The notes under the pieces: model-generated
Database searches by the model: none
Told to the model about the DNA's origin: nothing
The model's input: the letters and a program-made list of their open reading frames with translations, nothing else
Shown here: piece after piece, positions 31,407-43,445 of the stretch
Numbering within the stretch: position 1 is the first letter of the stretch
How the letters are laid out: each line of letters opens with the position of its first letter
Made by a program: the position numbers and the translations under genes
Source of the DNA: Symsagittifera roscoffensis
Lineage: Eukaryota > Xenacoelomorpha > Acoela > Convolutidae
Direction of reading: 5' to 3'
Assembly: GCF_963678635.1 (NCBI RefSeq)
Contig: NC_087068.1
Coordinates: 56,576,467 to 56,640,466, forward strand
Length of the DNA stretch: 64,000 nt

Positions 31407-33547
31407 TTAAGCCATTCGTTGAAACATAGCAGTCGTCTCACGATTGCATTGATCAGTCCTCTTTAAGGTTCGGGGAAACTTATACACAGCTTGATTTAGT
31501 AAGTTAACGCTTGTCAAGTCGTCGGTAAAGGACAGAGACTTGAAAGGACAGAGACTTGCAACTAGTCTAGAAAAGGTAGAGAAAAAGCTAATTACATTTT
31601 CCGAGTTGTGCAACTTCAGAGACGGAAAGTTACTCAATCAATCCAGATGAGACCCTACTACGGCATGCGGCTGCCCGAATTTTCTCTGAAGAGGTTGAGC
31701 AGCCTTATGCGTTTTTATATAGTACTCAACTATAGGTATACTCGGCGAATGCGGATTTTGCTCTACCCATTTCGAGCGATTTCAGATAGGTGAGCTTTTC
31801 ATCATCACTGAGTATGGCTGAATCGAACCTCGATTTGAACTGGCCAAAGTACTCAAGCCAATTAAGTGGGTTGCCATCGAACTATGCCAGCTTCTTTTCA
31901 AGAAGATGATCTATTCGGCTGTGCATGAACGTTTTGACCAATTTTCGTGCCGAAAAAGGACGCTCCACGTGTGCATCACGTGAATTTCATCGAGTTGGCG
32001 CTGGGTAACTCGACGAATTACCGTGATAATCAGGAATGAACGTTTGGTTAGCCTTTAGGGAGTTGGCGCTGGTTAACTTGAGGAGTTACCGTGATAATCA
32101 GGAACGAACGTTTGATTAGCCAACAAAGAGTTGGCAGTGGTTTACTCGAGGATTTACCGTGATAATCAGGAACGAACGTTTGATTAGCTTACGAAAAGTT
32201 TTTAGGCTGCGCAAAAATCAGAGTCCCTTCACTTGCATAAGGAACAAAACTATTTGTAGAGGCAATTGGTGTTACAGCGGAAAAAAACTTTTGTGAAACG
32301 AACGTAGTGTTGTTGAGCTGAAACTAAAAGAGAAGTAACAGCTGTCTCCAAAAGTTACTATAGTGGTTATAGTGCTCACTTAAAAAATTATTACTACTAG
32401 CGGGTAAAGTTTTTGGTAAGGGGTTACAGGTGCCTGGTAGCCACCTACTACTTACCCATTACTTTGTTGACTCAAAGAAATCTAATTAACTACTGTTGAT
32501 GCTGGAACTAACGATGCTGAAACAGAAAAAATGTTTCCAGATGTTGTCGGGGCAAAATAGTCTTCAGAAGTTACCAGGACTACTGAGCCTGGGGTTGGAT
32601 TACCCAGAACTGGAAGAGTAGCCAAAACACTTTGCTGATGCAAATTATTAGAAACAGGTTGAATGAATTACTGTGAGCTTAGTGGATTGTTAACGGAAGG
32701 CAGCAGAAGCTCAGATTGAACCAAACTCGACAAACTATGTCGTTGTTGTTGAATTTGATTAATGAAATACAAGCCCGGATCGCTATAAGCTGTCATTGTA
32801 CGCTCCTGCAAAAATTGATTAGACAATGAAACTTGCTAATACAGGATAAAATTGTTCAGGAGCTGTCGAAAGAACGTGCTGCTCCTGATTGGGAGCTACA
32901 ACAGCGATAGGCTGATTGTGTTCTACAGACTCGACCCAAAGACGTGTACGATCTTTGTCGTCCATTGTTGAATGTGGAGAGATTCGCGTTAAAATTTTTC
33001 CCCGGCATTCTTGCTGATTTCTAACAACTCATCTTGCAACTCGAGCCCTTTAAACTCAATTTCTTTCAAGTTTTTTCTTTTTTTTTCCATAGCAAATTCT
33101 TCCAATTCTAAACTGCTTTGTTGCTTTAAAATGGTGTTTTATCTGTTTTTGCTGCTCTTTCATTCTTAATGAAACATTTGCCTGTTTCTCAAGCTCCTCT
33201 TGTTGTTTCTTTAAAAGCAATAAATCGCGCTTTTTCTCAAAACGAGTTTTCGACGGAGCGGCGGTATAACGACTAGATTTCTGAGAACCTGATTACTGAT
33301 GTCGGCTACTTCGATGTGACAACTTAGAGCGGGTATCTGATTTATGCGACTGTTGTTTTCCCCTCTTTTCTGAATGACGAGAAATTTTGCAGCTGGTATC
33401 TAGGTTACCCTGCTCTGTTACTGCCTCGAAAATTGTTTTATATGTAATAGCTTCCTGAGAAATTTTATCGTTCCTTTGTGTCAACTTATGAAGCCTCATA
33501 TCCTGTACCGGTATCAGTTTGTCGGGCCTGGCGCTTTTTGCAGGCAA
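31407..33547 (-). pseudogene. BEL/Pao-type gag, decayed
   Basis: Minus-strand pieces in gag order. The N-terminal part (33547-33293) is basic. A charged helix KKQQEELEKQANVSLRMKEQ (33210-33150) follows. The capsid-like block (31905-31760) has FDGNPLNWLEYFGQF, then SDDEKLTYLKSLEMGRAK, the pattern of the DUF1759-type gag of BEL/Pao elements. A final frame (31637-31407) has FPSLKLHNSENVISFFSTFS. Stops and shifts lie throughout, and a 68-bp triplication (31992-32195) sits inside. Confidence 0.78.
31992..32195 (+). repeat. Three 68-bp tandem repeats
   Basis: Units start at GAGTTGGC (31992, 32060, 32128), each with ATTACCGTGATAATCAGGAA-GAACGTTTG-TTAGC. They lie inside the decayed BEL/Pao gag. Confidence 0.9.
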
Positions 33548-34002
33548 ATTAACAATTCGTTATTTACATTGACTATTTACAAGCGTTCTGTATGGTTCCT
33601 GCATGTATCAATACGTGTATCATTTTTTGAGCGACGACTCTGACTCTCTATCTATTCCAAAATAATTTCGTGGTGTTTATATTTTTCGTTCTCGAGATTT
33701 CTAGGTTTCTCAGTTAACTTCCTAATTTTCTTTCGAAACTTGACTTTTTAGGCGACAAACGGTTCCGCTTCTTCTTAGTTTTCAGCGTCTTTAGGTCAAC
33801 GCTGTATCGTCTAAGTAATAGCAGGCTCTTCGAGGGAAGAGCGCAGGTGTAATTCTTTTTACTTTTTGATAATTATTTGGTCTTTGGCCTTTCGCTTTAA
33901 AAACGAGAATACCCGTCTTTTCAAACGTTTTCTTTATTCACTGTACCATTGCGGCGACGCCATTGCATACACAAAGTTGACCCCCTGTCTGATGATCTGG
34001 AA
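33548..34002. other. Non-coding stretch upstream of BEL/Pao gag
   Basis: On the minus strand this is upstream of the gag, where a 5' LTR could lie. No second copy exists in the window to confirm one. Confidence 0.3.
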
Positions 34003-34420
34003 ACCTGTTTGAAGGCCTGAGTTGAGTTCAAGATACCTGTTCGAAGGCCTGAGTTAAGTTCAGGATACCTGTTTGAAGGCCTCAGTTGAGCTCAGGATAC
34101 CTGTTTGTAGGCCTCAGTAGAGTTCAGGATACGTGTTTGAAGGCCTCAGCTGAGTTCAGGATACCTGTTTGAAGCCCTCAGTAGAGTTCAGGATACCTGT
34201 TTGAAGGCCTCAGTAGAGTTCAAGATACGTGTTTGAAGGCCTCAGCTGAGTTCAGGATACCTGTTTGAAGGCCTCAGTAGAGTTCAGGATACCTGTTTGA
34301 AGGCCTCAGTAGAGTTCAGGATACGTGTTTGAAGGCCTCAGCTGAGTTCAGGATACGTGTTTGAAGGCCTCAGCTGAGTTCAGGATACCTGTTTGAAGGC
34401 CTCAGTAGAGTTCAGGTTAC
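34003..34420 (+). repeat. Minisatellite, 32-bp unit, about 13 copies
   Basis: Unit GGCCTCAGTAGAGTTC followed by AGGATACCTGTTTGAA. Units vary mainly at CAGTTGAG/CAGTAGAG/CAGCTGAG and ACCTG/ACGTG. The variants alternate in blocks, as expected from unequal exchange. The last unit breaks down at GTTACCCCTCAG. Confidence 0.95.
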
Positions 34421-35622
34421 CCCTCAGCTGTCCGTCATACAATCTGTCTGTATTCCAGCATCACCAATTTTCCCCAGTCGGATAACTTAACCAATCGGAT
34501 AAGATCGGATGACGAATATCGGTCCCGACAAGAATTCCATTTTCTCTATTTCAGTTTGGTAATTTGGTCTGTTTAATTGGGAACTTGTCGGTTCAATAGG
34601 GAATTGTGTCCCTTGCGAAGCGCTAAATTGTGCGTGCTAATCTCCACACAAATGGTTTAAAAAATATCAAGTTTCAAACACGTGAATTAACGAGCATTTT
34701 TTGGCAAACGAACTATGAGATTACATAATGCAACATAATCAAACAAGCTTTATCATCGGTTACATCGTCTATAATTGTCTGAATAAATCAAAGCAAGCTG
34801 TCATATGGCCAGTATTTGTCCTTGAGACGAATTGCTTTTTTGACGGTCGGCCTTAATCAAGGTTGAGCCGTAATAGAGCGAAAAAACGTTTAAAAACGGT
34901 CAAATTGTTATATAGCCCCTCGAGTATACATGTATAAAGGTCAGCGTATGGGGTGATAGTCCTGTTATTTGCAGTCACTTTTATGCGTCAAAACTCCCGC
35001 TTACCTTTGCTTTGCAACAAGTATCCCAATCTGAAGCAATAAAACCTCTGTATATTGTTTTGTCTGTTTTTTTAATAAAGTGGCTAGTAACTAAATATTG
35101 TTCGATTGCTAAATACAGCTTATTTGCACATTGTTAGAAAAGTGAAAGAAACTTGAATCTTGAATGAGTGATAACTTATCGAATATGCCCTGTGCTCTTC
35201 ACTGCATGATCTGTATTTATGCCAAGTTTTGGTGAAATATCTTAAAACACAAAATTTTGAATTCAAAAAACAGTTCATATGTGGTTTCAAAAATTTGTTT
35301 CTTTTCGCGTGCAATTTTTTCCGGGCCATGGAAAAATTTAGCTTTTGTACGATGCACACCAAGATGAAACGTTGCATCTATTTTTTTCTCTGGTTAGTGA
35401 TAGAATTTGTAGTGATTGCTCAACTCGATAAAGCGTTATTAGCCGGAAAACTTGGGGGGATGTTAACTTGATTCAAACTTTTTTACGAAGTTTTAATTCG
35501 GCTTTAACAAACACCTCCAAAACAAGCAATGTAAATGTTGTGAATTTTAATTTTAACCTTGTATAAACGTCAACATAAGAATATTGATTTGCCATATTGC
35601 AAATTCAACTCAAACAACAATT
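34421..35622. other. Non-coding AT-rich stretch
   Basis: No gene, repeat unit or RNA gene recognised. Short open frames on both strands overlap each other and show no family resemblance. Confidence 0.4.
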
Positions 35623-36570
35623 CCCGGGTTGACGTCCATAGAAGAAAAATGCTTATCATACAATAGTCATTTCGTCATAGAAAAAATATAATTTTCAAAC
35701 ATTACCAAAAAAAGTCTCTGGGTAACTTTAAATAGATTTAAATAAGTATATCTATGATAGAGGGCATATTGACAACAAAAACGTAATTTTAATTTTATTC
35801 AAAAAAATGCTTATCATAAAGTTTTTATATATGAAAAGTGTATAATAAGCATTTTTTCATAAACAAAAAAAATTTAAGGTAAAAAAATGTCAATCCCTTT
35901 TTTGGCTGCAAATTTGTATTTGTGCTAAAATGTAAATTTTACGAAAAAAATTTGCATGCAAAATTTGATATTTTTGTGTTTATAACGTAGTCCAGGATAA
36001 GTTTCTCACCCAAAAAACCCAAAAATTACAGGAAAATGCTTTTTTTGTAAACACGATTATTATCTTTTGTTTCATTTGCTAAGATAAAAATGAGTTTGTA
36101 AAAAAACAGGGCCTTTTTTCACAGCCATCATAATTTTCAAGCTAAAAATTATCTAGCCATATTCAAAAAGTTAGTTTTTTGGTATATATTTCCATGTGAA
36201 AATGTTATAATTAACTGTAATGGCTAAAACCACCAAAGGCAGTTTATCTGCGTGGTAACTGCCAGTTACACTCTGGGTTTTCTCATGACCAAAAAATCCT
36301 TGGATAGTGTTTCGGTTGAAACACGAAAATTCGAAACAAAAGTTTTTTGAATTTTAATTTATGGAAAAAATGCTTATCATACAATTTCATAGTATGGAAA
36401 AATTGCTTATCATACAATTTCATATATGAAAAAATTTCATATATGAAATATATGCTTATTTTGCTATTTTCATACATACACTTTTACTCTGTGAAATTGT
36501 ATGAAAGAGTATGATAAGCATTTTTTTCATATATGAAAATTGTATGATAAGCATTTTTTGTCAACCCAGG
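35623..36570. mobile_element. Fold-back/MITE-like element with GGGTTGAC ends
   Basis: Ends are CCCGGGTTGAC (35623-35633) and GTCAACCCAGG (36560-36570), inverted with one mismatch. Inside each end lie repeats of a second motif, AAATGCTTATCATACAATTT, in inward orientation on the left and reversed on the right (TTGTATGATAAGCATTTTTT). The interior is AT-rich and non-coding. No clear target duplication beyond about 2 bp is visible. Terminal repeats without coding capacity suggest a non-autonomous DNA transposon. Confidence 0.65.
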
Positions 36571-36980
36571 TTATAATGTAAAATCAGAACTGAAAAATTT
36601 TCAACGACAAAGCGTTCACGACGTTTCAAATTTATAACAGATTAATTGTTATTCTGCAACAATGTTGGTCTGTTTCATGGCTTAGCAACAATTTTCACCC
36701 CTAATGAAGACAGAAAAGACGCAGTGTTCACTGCGGGCCGTGTCAACACGCCAATTGTGTTCTAAGCAAAGCTGGAGCGTACAACATCATCTTTTTCTAG
36801 ATTTGACGCGAGCCAACAGATAACAGCTTTGAGGACTTTTGGAGTCAACCACTTTTGACGCCACTCTTTAGCTGATGATCACTTGAAGCAAGCCGCTTGG
36901 CTTTCTTATTGAGATCAAGGACATATTTGTAGGCAACCTCGACCAGATGCTAGTTGCGTACCTTTTTGGTGATGAAAAAA
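36571..36980. other. Non-coding stretch
   Basis: No confident frame. It is downstream of the BEL/Pao integrase scrap on the minus strand and may hold more of its decayed 3' end. Confidence 0.3.
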
Positions 36981-36984
36981 CTTT

Positions 36985-37180
36985 TTATTTACGAGAGATA
37001 GAGAAAATTGAAAGATATCGCTGTGATGACCCTGTATAAACTAATTAGAAGTGAACACATCTCAGCTAGACAATAGCGGTGTCTTATGGTGTGGATTTGA
37101 GCTAACGTAGAACAGCGCAAACTATCTTTGCAGGCTCTCACAGGGCGTTCCCAGAAACCACCATGATAGGTTGCCACAGG
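36985..37180 (-). pseudogene. BEL/Pao integrase fragment
   Basis: ATYHGGFWERPVRACKDSLR is the conserved GGFWERLV-K-LK block that follows the catalytic Glu region in BEL/Pao integrases. Downstream the frame degenerates. Only this block is identifiable. Confidence 0.65.
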
Positions 37181-37525
37181 TTGACAAAGCTTCCTTTTGT
37201 TTCATTTCTCGTTCAAGAAAATTGGAGCTCGATTGTTCGAATTAACAATACATAACAGATTTTTGTTCCTTCTAATTCGACCACGTTCAGATAATGTCCT
37301 TAGGCGTGCGATAAAACGATTAATTATCATAACATACGAAATGTAATCCCTTGAATTTGCACCATGAGCAGCACGTGACATAAAGCAGACATAATGAAAA
37401 TCCCACCGTTTCCCTGATTTCTGATAGCAGAAACAAACTTCAATCAGAAATTATGAACTCCACGCATGTTGAAGGGTCGTAACCTAATCGTTCCTCGGGA
37501 ACGTCTTCCATCGTCAAAGCTGTTG

Positions 37526-37775
37526 TCACATCTGTTTTTTACTTGCTGTGAATATCAAATCAACGAGATCAATCCCGAGTTTTCCGAGATCTTGATGGAA
37601 CAACTTTGCGCATAAAAGCTCGGAAACTGTCACCAAACACATGCAGCCCGAGTTTATATATGGATAGGTGAAACACGAGTGGGTGACTGCCAGTTTAAAA
37701 AATGTTAAAAGACTAGATATTATTCCTGGAATATTTTCTTCAGCTCGTTTGAAAGTGAAAGATAGTTTCACAGTG
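37526..37775 (-). pseudogene. BEL/Pao RT-RNase H fragment
   Basis: CAKLFHQDLGKLGIDLVDLI resembles the AKLFLQDLWKLGIDWDD segment after RT in BEL/Pao polyproteins. It lies 350 bp upstream (minus strand) of the integrase scrap, in the right order but with most of pol deleted. Identification rests on one motif. Confidence 0.5.
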
Positions 37776-38457
37776 ATACTGTTTTGAATATTTACTTTGC
37801 TTTAACACATAATGAAAATTTTTATTTATCCATTTTCACATTTGTCTGCTTGCTGTTGGCTACCATTGGCTGAATAGTTTATTAGCGCTAATATTTTTTC
37901 TGCTGTCCATGATATTTTATTACTGAGAGGAACCTATAAATTCTATATTGTTCGGTTAAATATTTCAATATTGAGGAGTCTTAGTTTCTTTCGTGGTCTT
38001 AATTTGTAAAGTCTCTCAAATTTGCTGAAATTAGGTTCATTTGACCTGTTCCCTTATTGCTAACATATCCCCAGCCCAAAAATTTTTAATTTTTTGCGAT
38101 TTTATTAAAATTTTTGTGAAAACCACATCTGCAGTAGGCTGGAAGGCATTGGGTCGCTCAACCGGAACGAAAACGTTCTAGAATTTTCTAGAAGGAATGC
38201 AGAGAAACAGTCATCAATTAATGATTACGGTCAAAAACGGCAACCAAAACGGTCAAAAATGAACAAGGCTCGACCGGAACGAGAGAAAACAGTTTTCACG
38301 GCTGCCAAAACAGCTAAACACAACATTTCAAGATAAACAGATCACTTTTTCGTCAACTCAACTCAGCAAACAGTCGTACCCAAAGAAATCGAAATTCACC
38401 GAGAAAACAGTTCCCCAAACTCAGAAGAAGATAGAAAAAACAGACTCAAGGAACGAG
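37776..38457. other. Non-coding stretch, presumed leader of element E
   Basis: The right part (38150-38450) is rich in A and has several GGTCAAAAA/GAAAACAGTT motifs. It could be the untranslated leader of element E. No LTR matching the 3' side at 41580 was found. Confidence 0.3.
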
Positions 38458-38895
38458 ATGTCAGAAAAATTCAATAGATCTTACGACTGGTGGTTGGATA
38501 CACCACAGGACTGGCGCAAGGACGATAGAGAGGAGAGCATTCTGGACCCAAAATGGAATCGTTCAATGTCAAATGCAAACGAAATTTCTGAAGAGGAGGA
38601 AGTCACAGAAACATTACAACGCACTAGAAAGATAATTCGTGGAGGTTCGGAAAAATAGAGATAGCTCGGACAGTGAAACAAGATATTCATCACGAGTTAA
38701 ATGGCAACTCGAACCAGAACAACAAAAAGAAGCAGACCAAAGACTACTTTCGTTCTGGCAGCTGATCGGGGGAGAGAGTAACATACCGGGGAGCATTAAC
38801 AAAGGCTAGAAGCAAACACAGAGGAAACTAGAGACAGCCAAGAAAAATGTCCAGGTCCAATCAGCATTAAACCAGCTACATCGGAGGAGAGGCGA
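38458..38895 (+). pseudogene. Element E gag-like N-terminal fragment
   Basis: MSEKFNRSYDWWLDTPQDWR is followed by an acidic stretch and a stop at 38656. A second frame continues with SSDSETRYSSRVKWQLEP. No domain is recognised. The position at the start of a retroelement suggests gag, which is an inference. Confidence 0.4.
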
Positions 38896-40185
38896 TTGAG
38901 TGAGGTGCAAGTGATAGAGGTGGATCTGACGACTACAGAAGACATTGAAAGTGAACAACAGGTATGTGCCATTGAACCACCTAAGCCGTCCGGTAAACCA
39001 AAACTGCAGAAGCAGCAACAAGAGGAGGCCCTCGACAATTTATCAAAATTGTTTGATAAAAGTTTATTAGCTGAATTAACAACCGAAGATACCTGGATGG
39101 ATCGCCTCAGACGAGTAATAAAGAGAGGAGATAAACAGGGCTTCGAATTGATGGGACCATATACGAACCCATTGTGGTCACAGATGGCGACGCAAGACGA
39201 TGGCATATTGGTGAACAATCGCTTAGCGGTTCCAGTCCAGTTGAGACAAGCCGTTCTGAAGAGGATCCACCGAGGACATCCAGGCCAAGAGGCTATGTAA
39301 GGAGTGTCACATTACCTGTGGTGGCCGCATATGAACAAGGACATAGTGAATTTAGCAGAAGAGTGTCGTAATTGCACCAGATATGGTAAGAATTTAAAAT
39401 ACCTTATTCCAAAAAATTCGCCGAAGCCACTCCCACTGCTTACGCAGCCTGGACAGGAAGTACAATTAGATTACGCGGGGCTTATAGAAAATCACAAAGG
39501 AAAAAAGATCTACCTCCTAGTAGCTATAGATAGATTCTCAAAATTTCCGTCGGTGAAAGTTACGAAATCTACAAGTGGGAAGTGCACGGTGAAACTCTTG
39601 AGATCTTATATAGACATAAATGGCATTCCGGAATCAATACGCTCTGATCAATTTTCAGGATTTAAGGGGAAAACACTAAAAAAGTTTTGTTCGGATCTTA
39701 ATATCGAACAGAAATTTTGTCCGGTGGGGGACCATCGAGGCTGCGGTTTGGTAGAACGAACAATACAAACCATTAAGAGAAGATTGTGGGTAATGTTGCT
39801 TGAAGAAAACAATAAATCGATCAAACTATGGCTCAGTACCATAATGCGAGATTTACGGTGGAACAAGCAGAAAACTATACAAGTATCTCCATTCCAAGCA
39901 CACTTTGGCAGACTACCAAAAACCGACGAATTTAAAATTTTAAGGGATAAGTTCCTAAACAATTCTGACTATTTAAACAAACAACACTTGGAACGATCAG
40001 CATTGACAGCATCACAATTAAAACGACGAATCGACCAATCAAGAGAGAATCTCAAATTAGTACGCAAAGGACAACTCAGCAGAGACACCAGTCCGCTGCA
40101 TAAGCAGCAAGTGAATTCGGGCAGGGATCGCCATCGAGCCAAAGCTCTCAAGGAACTGCTGGAGGCGAATGCCCGCTGGAATTAA
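38896..40185 (+). pseudogene. Element E integrase, D,D35E, one stop/frame break
   Basis: The first part (38896-39297) ends with AVLKRIHRGHPGQEAM, the HxxxH of the zinc finger, then a TAA at 39298. The finger continues in SHYLWWPHMNKDIV and CRNCTRYGKNLK. The core has VQLDYAGL (Asp 1), AIDRFSKFPSVKV, IRSDQFSGF (Asp 2) and GCGLVERTIQ (Glu), with exactly 35 residues between Asp 2 and Glu. The C-terminal part is basic. All catalytic residues are present, and only the break at 39298 interrupts an otherwise 430-residue protein. Confidence 0.85.
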
Positions 40186-40212
40186 GAGAGAAGAGATGCC
40201 GCGAAAAATGAC

Positions 40213-41511
40213 GTGAGGCGGATCGTGGACGAGACCGGACTACTAAATCCTGAGCTACGGAAGGAGATGATATACTCCTGGGAAAAGGGGTTCATCGAAG
40301 ACAAAGAATTGGAGCAAAGTAAATCTCCGCCGAAAACAATCTTAAGAAAGGACCCATTACGGAAAAGTGCACAGGCCCTGACGAAGCAATTGAAGGGAAA
40401 AATAGCAACGGAAACAGATTCAACGATTAAGACAACAACTGGCTCTATTTATCGGAAATCTGATATTGCTCAAACGAGGACGTCTCTAACCCACGAGAAA
40501 CAGCGGAGTGAATGAAAAAGCCCATCGGCGGAACCTACTAAGAAACTTCAAAGGATCAGTTCACCTGAAGTGCTCGAGGATATCGTTTCAGACGAAGAGT
40601 TACAACGAGCTATGGAAATGGCCGATTCTGTGAACCCAGTAGATCGATTTCAGCAGAGTCAAACAGTGCTAGCTTCAGAGGAAACGGACCCAGGAGGGGG
40701 TCTAAACTTGGCGATTAAGAGAGCGAAACCGAACATGGTTGGTCCCAGTTTGTCGGCAGGTCAAAAATCGCCGGACGAGAGTGCCAAAAAATAAACTGAT
40801 AAGAAAACAAAGGAAAAAAGAAAGTAAACAAAACAACCTGACAGGCCAAACTGCGGTAGCAGTTGACCACAGTCAGGAACAATCAACATCGAATTCGGGG
40901 ACATTGGATCACGACACGCATGCGAGCTCTACTCCAAAAACTGAACAGAAGACCAAATTGAAACTTATCGATTCTCAAACATGTCCGGAGGATATATTGG
41001 ATACATTTCAAAATAGGAATTTGGCACCAGCTGAATGGGAGAATTTCGCAGACCAACTGTTGAAAAGGGGGTCCAAAGAATCGCGAACGATCTCAGAGGA
41101 AATTTCCAACCAGTATCGGAAAAAGATACAGCATTTGAGCCTCCTCATGGAGTTTCAGACGAGTCAAGTGCGGAGGAGTCGGGGGTCAGACGAAGCTCCA
41201 GACAGACAAAAAACAAAGAGCCGAAATGTTTTGGCGATCCAATAAAACACTCCATTAAAGAAGTTTCAGCGGATTTGTCAGGGGGTCACTACTCAAGATG
41301 GCACTTCAAGAATACCGGAGGAGGCTTAGGGACTTCAAAGAACGAAGTTATAGGCCAGTCGAAATTGAGAATGTTAGAGCGACACTTATTCAGGCAAAAA
41401 TTCGGCTACGCAACGTTGGATAAAGGAGTGGACTGGAATCCGAGCTGGAAGAAAACTAGGATAGAGAGATCCAAGAACGTATTACAAAAAGCCAAACTCT
41501 TTGTGAACTGA
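40213..41511 (+). pseudogene. Element E pol C-terminal tail
   Basis: A series of charged, low-complexity frames: RRIVDETGLLNPELRKEM, then EDIVSDEELQRAMEMAD, then a Lys/Gln-rich part, and finally VRRSSRQTKNKEPKCFGDP (41190-41230). The last is the RRSSR…P-RFGDP motif common near the end of gypsy-type polyproteins. The stop at 41511 lies 60 bases before the polypurine tract. Frames change at 40515, 40790 and 41240. Confidence 0.65.
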
Positions 41512-41570
41512 GTGTATTAAACTCTTTTTAACATAAATTATTCCATATACATTGAATAATTTATTTCTTG

Positions 41571-41760
41571 CCGAGGGGGGTGTGTCATACTGCTACTGCA
41601 ATAGCAGTAATTGATTTATGTACTACCAACCTGCGGTGATAGAGTTAATAACTTTATGGTGTACACAAGGTCACTGTGTGATGTGACATTGAAACTCGGT
41701 TGAGAGTTCAGAGTTTTCAATTCTGATTTATCTCTCAGTAACTAATCAAATGACAGAAAA
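41571..41760 (+). repeat. Polypurine tract and presumed 3' LTR start of element E
   Basis: GAGGGGGG (41573-41580) followed by TGTGTCATACTGC looks like a polypurine tract plus TG LTR start, at the expected place after the pol stop. No partner LTR was identified at the 5' side, so the LTR call is tentative. Confidence 0.4.
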
Positions 41761-43445
41761 GAGAAAACTTAATTCATTACATCAGAATACATTATTGACT
41801 TACCATTAATTTTCACACGATGCCGCATAGGATATCACAGAACTGAAGAATCTTTATAAAATTGGGACAAAATCTCTTCAAAAACTAGGCAAGAGTTTAT
41901 CAAGAATCTTGAACATCGGTAAATATTGTGAACAAAATCCAGGAATCTCTTAGACAAAACTAAAGGTTGCAACGATTCTGAAGTTTTTCACTAAGTTTTT
42001 TTCTAATGCGGGGGCATTATCAAAGCAATTAAATCAAGCTTTGCGACCATGAACTAACTAAAATCATCCGAACAAAAGAACAAAATTCAAGTTCAATTTT
42101 TGACAAAAAGTTTCAAAATTACAAAAGATTTTTAATTTGAAAGCATTTTGCTGCTAAATATTTAGGTACTAGCAAAGCAATTGAATCTCAACACATCAAT
42201 ACTAAAATGAAGCATTACAACCATGAATGAACTCAAAATCAATGTTATCAATTCAATTTGGCTAGAAAATGCGCAAATTTTTCTCATAATTCCCATTTCC
42301 GAAAGAGTTCAAATCAATATACTGGGGCATTAACAAAGCAATTGAATCGTATGACTTGAGCAACAAAATGAACTTCCAAGAACTGTGACCGAGAATTTAC
42401 CAAAAGACAGCGATACAAACTCCATACATTGCTAGCAAATTTGCAGTTTCGATTAAACAAATTTAATAAAAACACCTTCAAATGTTTGATGCTCCACAAA
42501 CATTTGTAGAAATAGCTTCAGTTCTTGCTAGTAGTACCTCTACGATGCTATATGACCTTTCTAACAAAAAACTTGCAGAAGTTTTTTTCAAAAGTTTTAG
42601 CTTAGTTCCCTGGATATTCTCCTAGATCTCGAGGAATCATCAAAAAATCATAAAGATTTTTTGAAGATCTTTTTAAAGTTTCAGGAAAATTTCAAACTCG
42701 CCTGGGAATCTACAGCGCCATCATACATGTTTTTGAGACTGTTTTCATGATATTTGGACTTTTTTAAAGCCTTAATGAGTTAGAAAGGCAAATTTTGCCG
42801 CAAAAATGAAAGTTCCTGAAAAAAAAAGAAACAGTTTTCATTTGGCTTATTGCATCAAACTTAAAGAAGATTTGGTATTTGAGCATATTTTCAAAATACA
42901 ATGAGATTTAAATGTTTTTTTAATTTTTGGAAATTTCACAAAAGTCATGAAGAGGCATTTAAGCTTGAAACTAATCAGAATTACATCGCTCAATTTTTTT
43001 CTAAATTGGAGTGTTGATTTCTGTATTTGCTACAGAAATAGCAAATAGCTTCCTGGATCCGGGAAAAAGACAAGACTATTCGAAGGAATAAGTACCCAGT
43101 CAGCAAACGATAAAAAAAAGTTTCGGAAAGATTTTTTAAGGTCTTTTCTCATGGAGTGATTTCTGATTGATGGGTTTTCTGTACGCCCAGGCCATATATT
43201 TTCTGCCAGAAAAGATCGTGATTCTTCATAGTTCAATATCGGCTCTTAGTGCAACTTTTATCCATGCCCTTTAAAGTTAAATTTAAAATATCGTTTATTA
43301 TTTTTAACTAAGATCCGAAGGCAATGATATGAGAAATCCTAGATCTAGAAATACTTCTTAGATAGAACAGTATTTATTAACAGTTAGAACAGTATTAATA
43401 AGCTCTATGATTTTACAGAGTAATACCTTCTGAAATGATATACCT
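41761..43445. repeat. Non-coding stretch with three diverged about 155-bp repeats
   Basis: CAAAGCAATT(A/G)AATC recurs at 42021, 42173 and 42334, each within a longer diverged block including ACCATGAA-AACT and AAAATGAA. The remainder (42500-43440) is AT-rich without recognised coding sequence. A block at 42640-42700 recurs beyond the satellite at 49900-49960. Confidence 0.5.

Larger units (their letters stand above)
38458..41590 (+). mobile_element. Gypsy-like LTR element E lacking protease/RT/RNase H
   Basis: Contains a short gag-like start (38458-38800), then an integrase (38896-40185), a long C-terminal tail (40213-41511), and a polypurine tract with a possible LTR start (CCGAGGGGGGTGTGTCA at 41571). 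No RT, RNase H or protease motif exists between the gag-like part and the integrase, so this is an internally deleted element. Integrase motifs are well kept, with few lesions. Confidence 0.75.

Noticed and set aside
35120-35471. Overlapping frames on both strands at 35.1-35.5 kb
   Set aside because: AT-rich, no homology, each the shadow of the other; no splice sites or start context.
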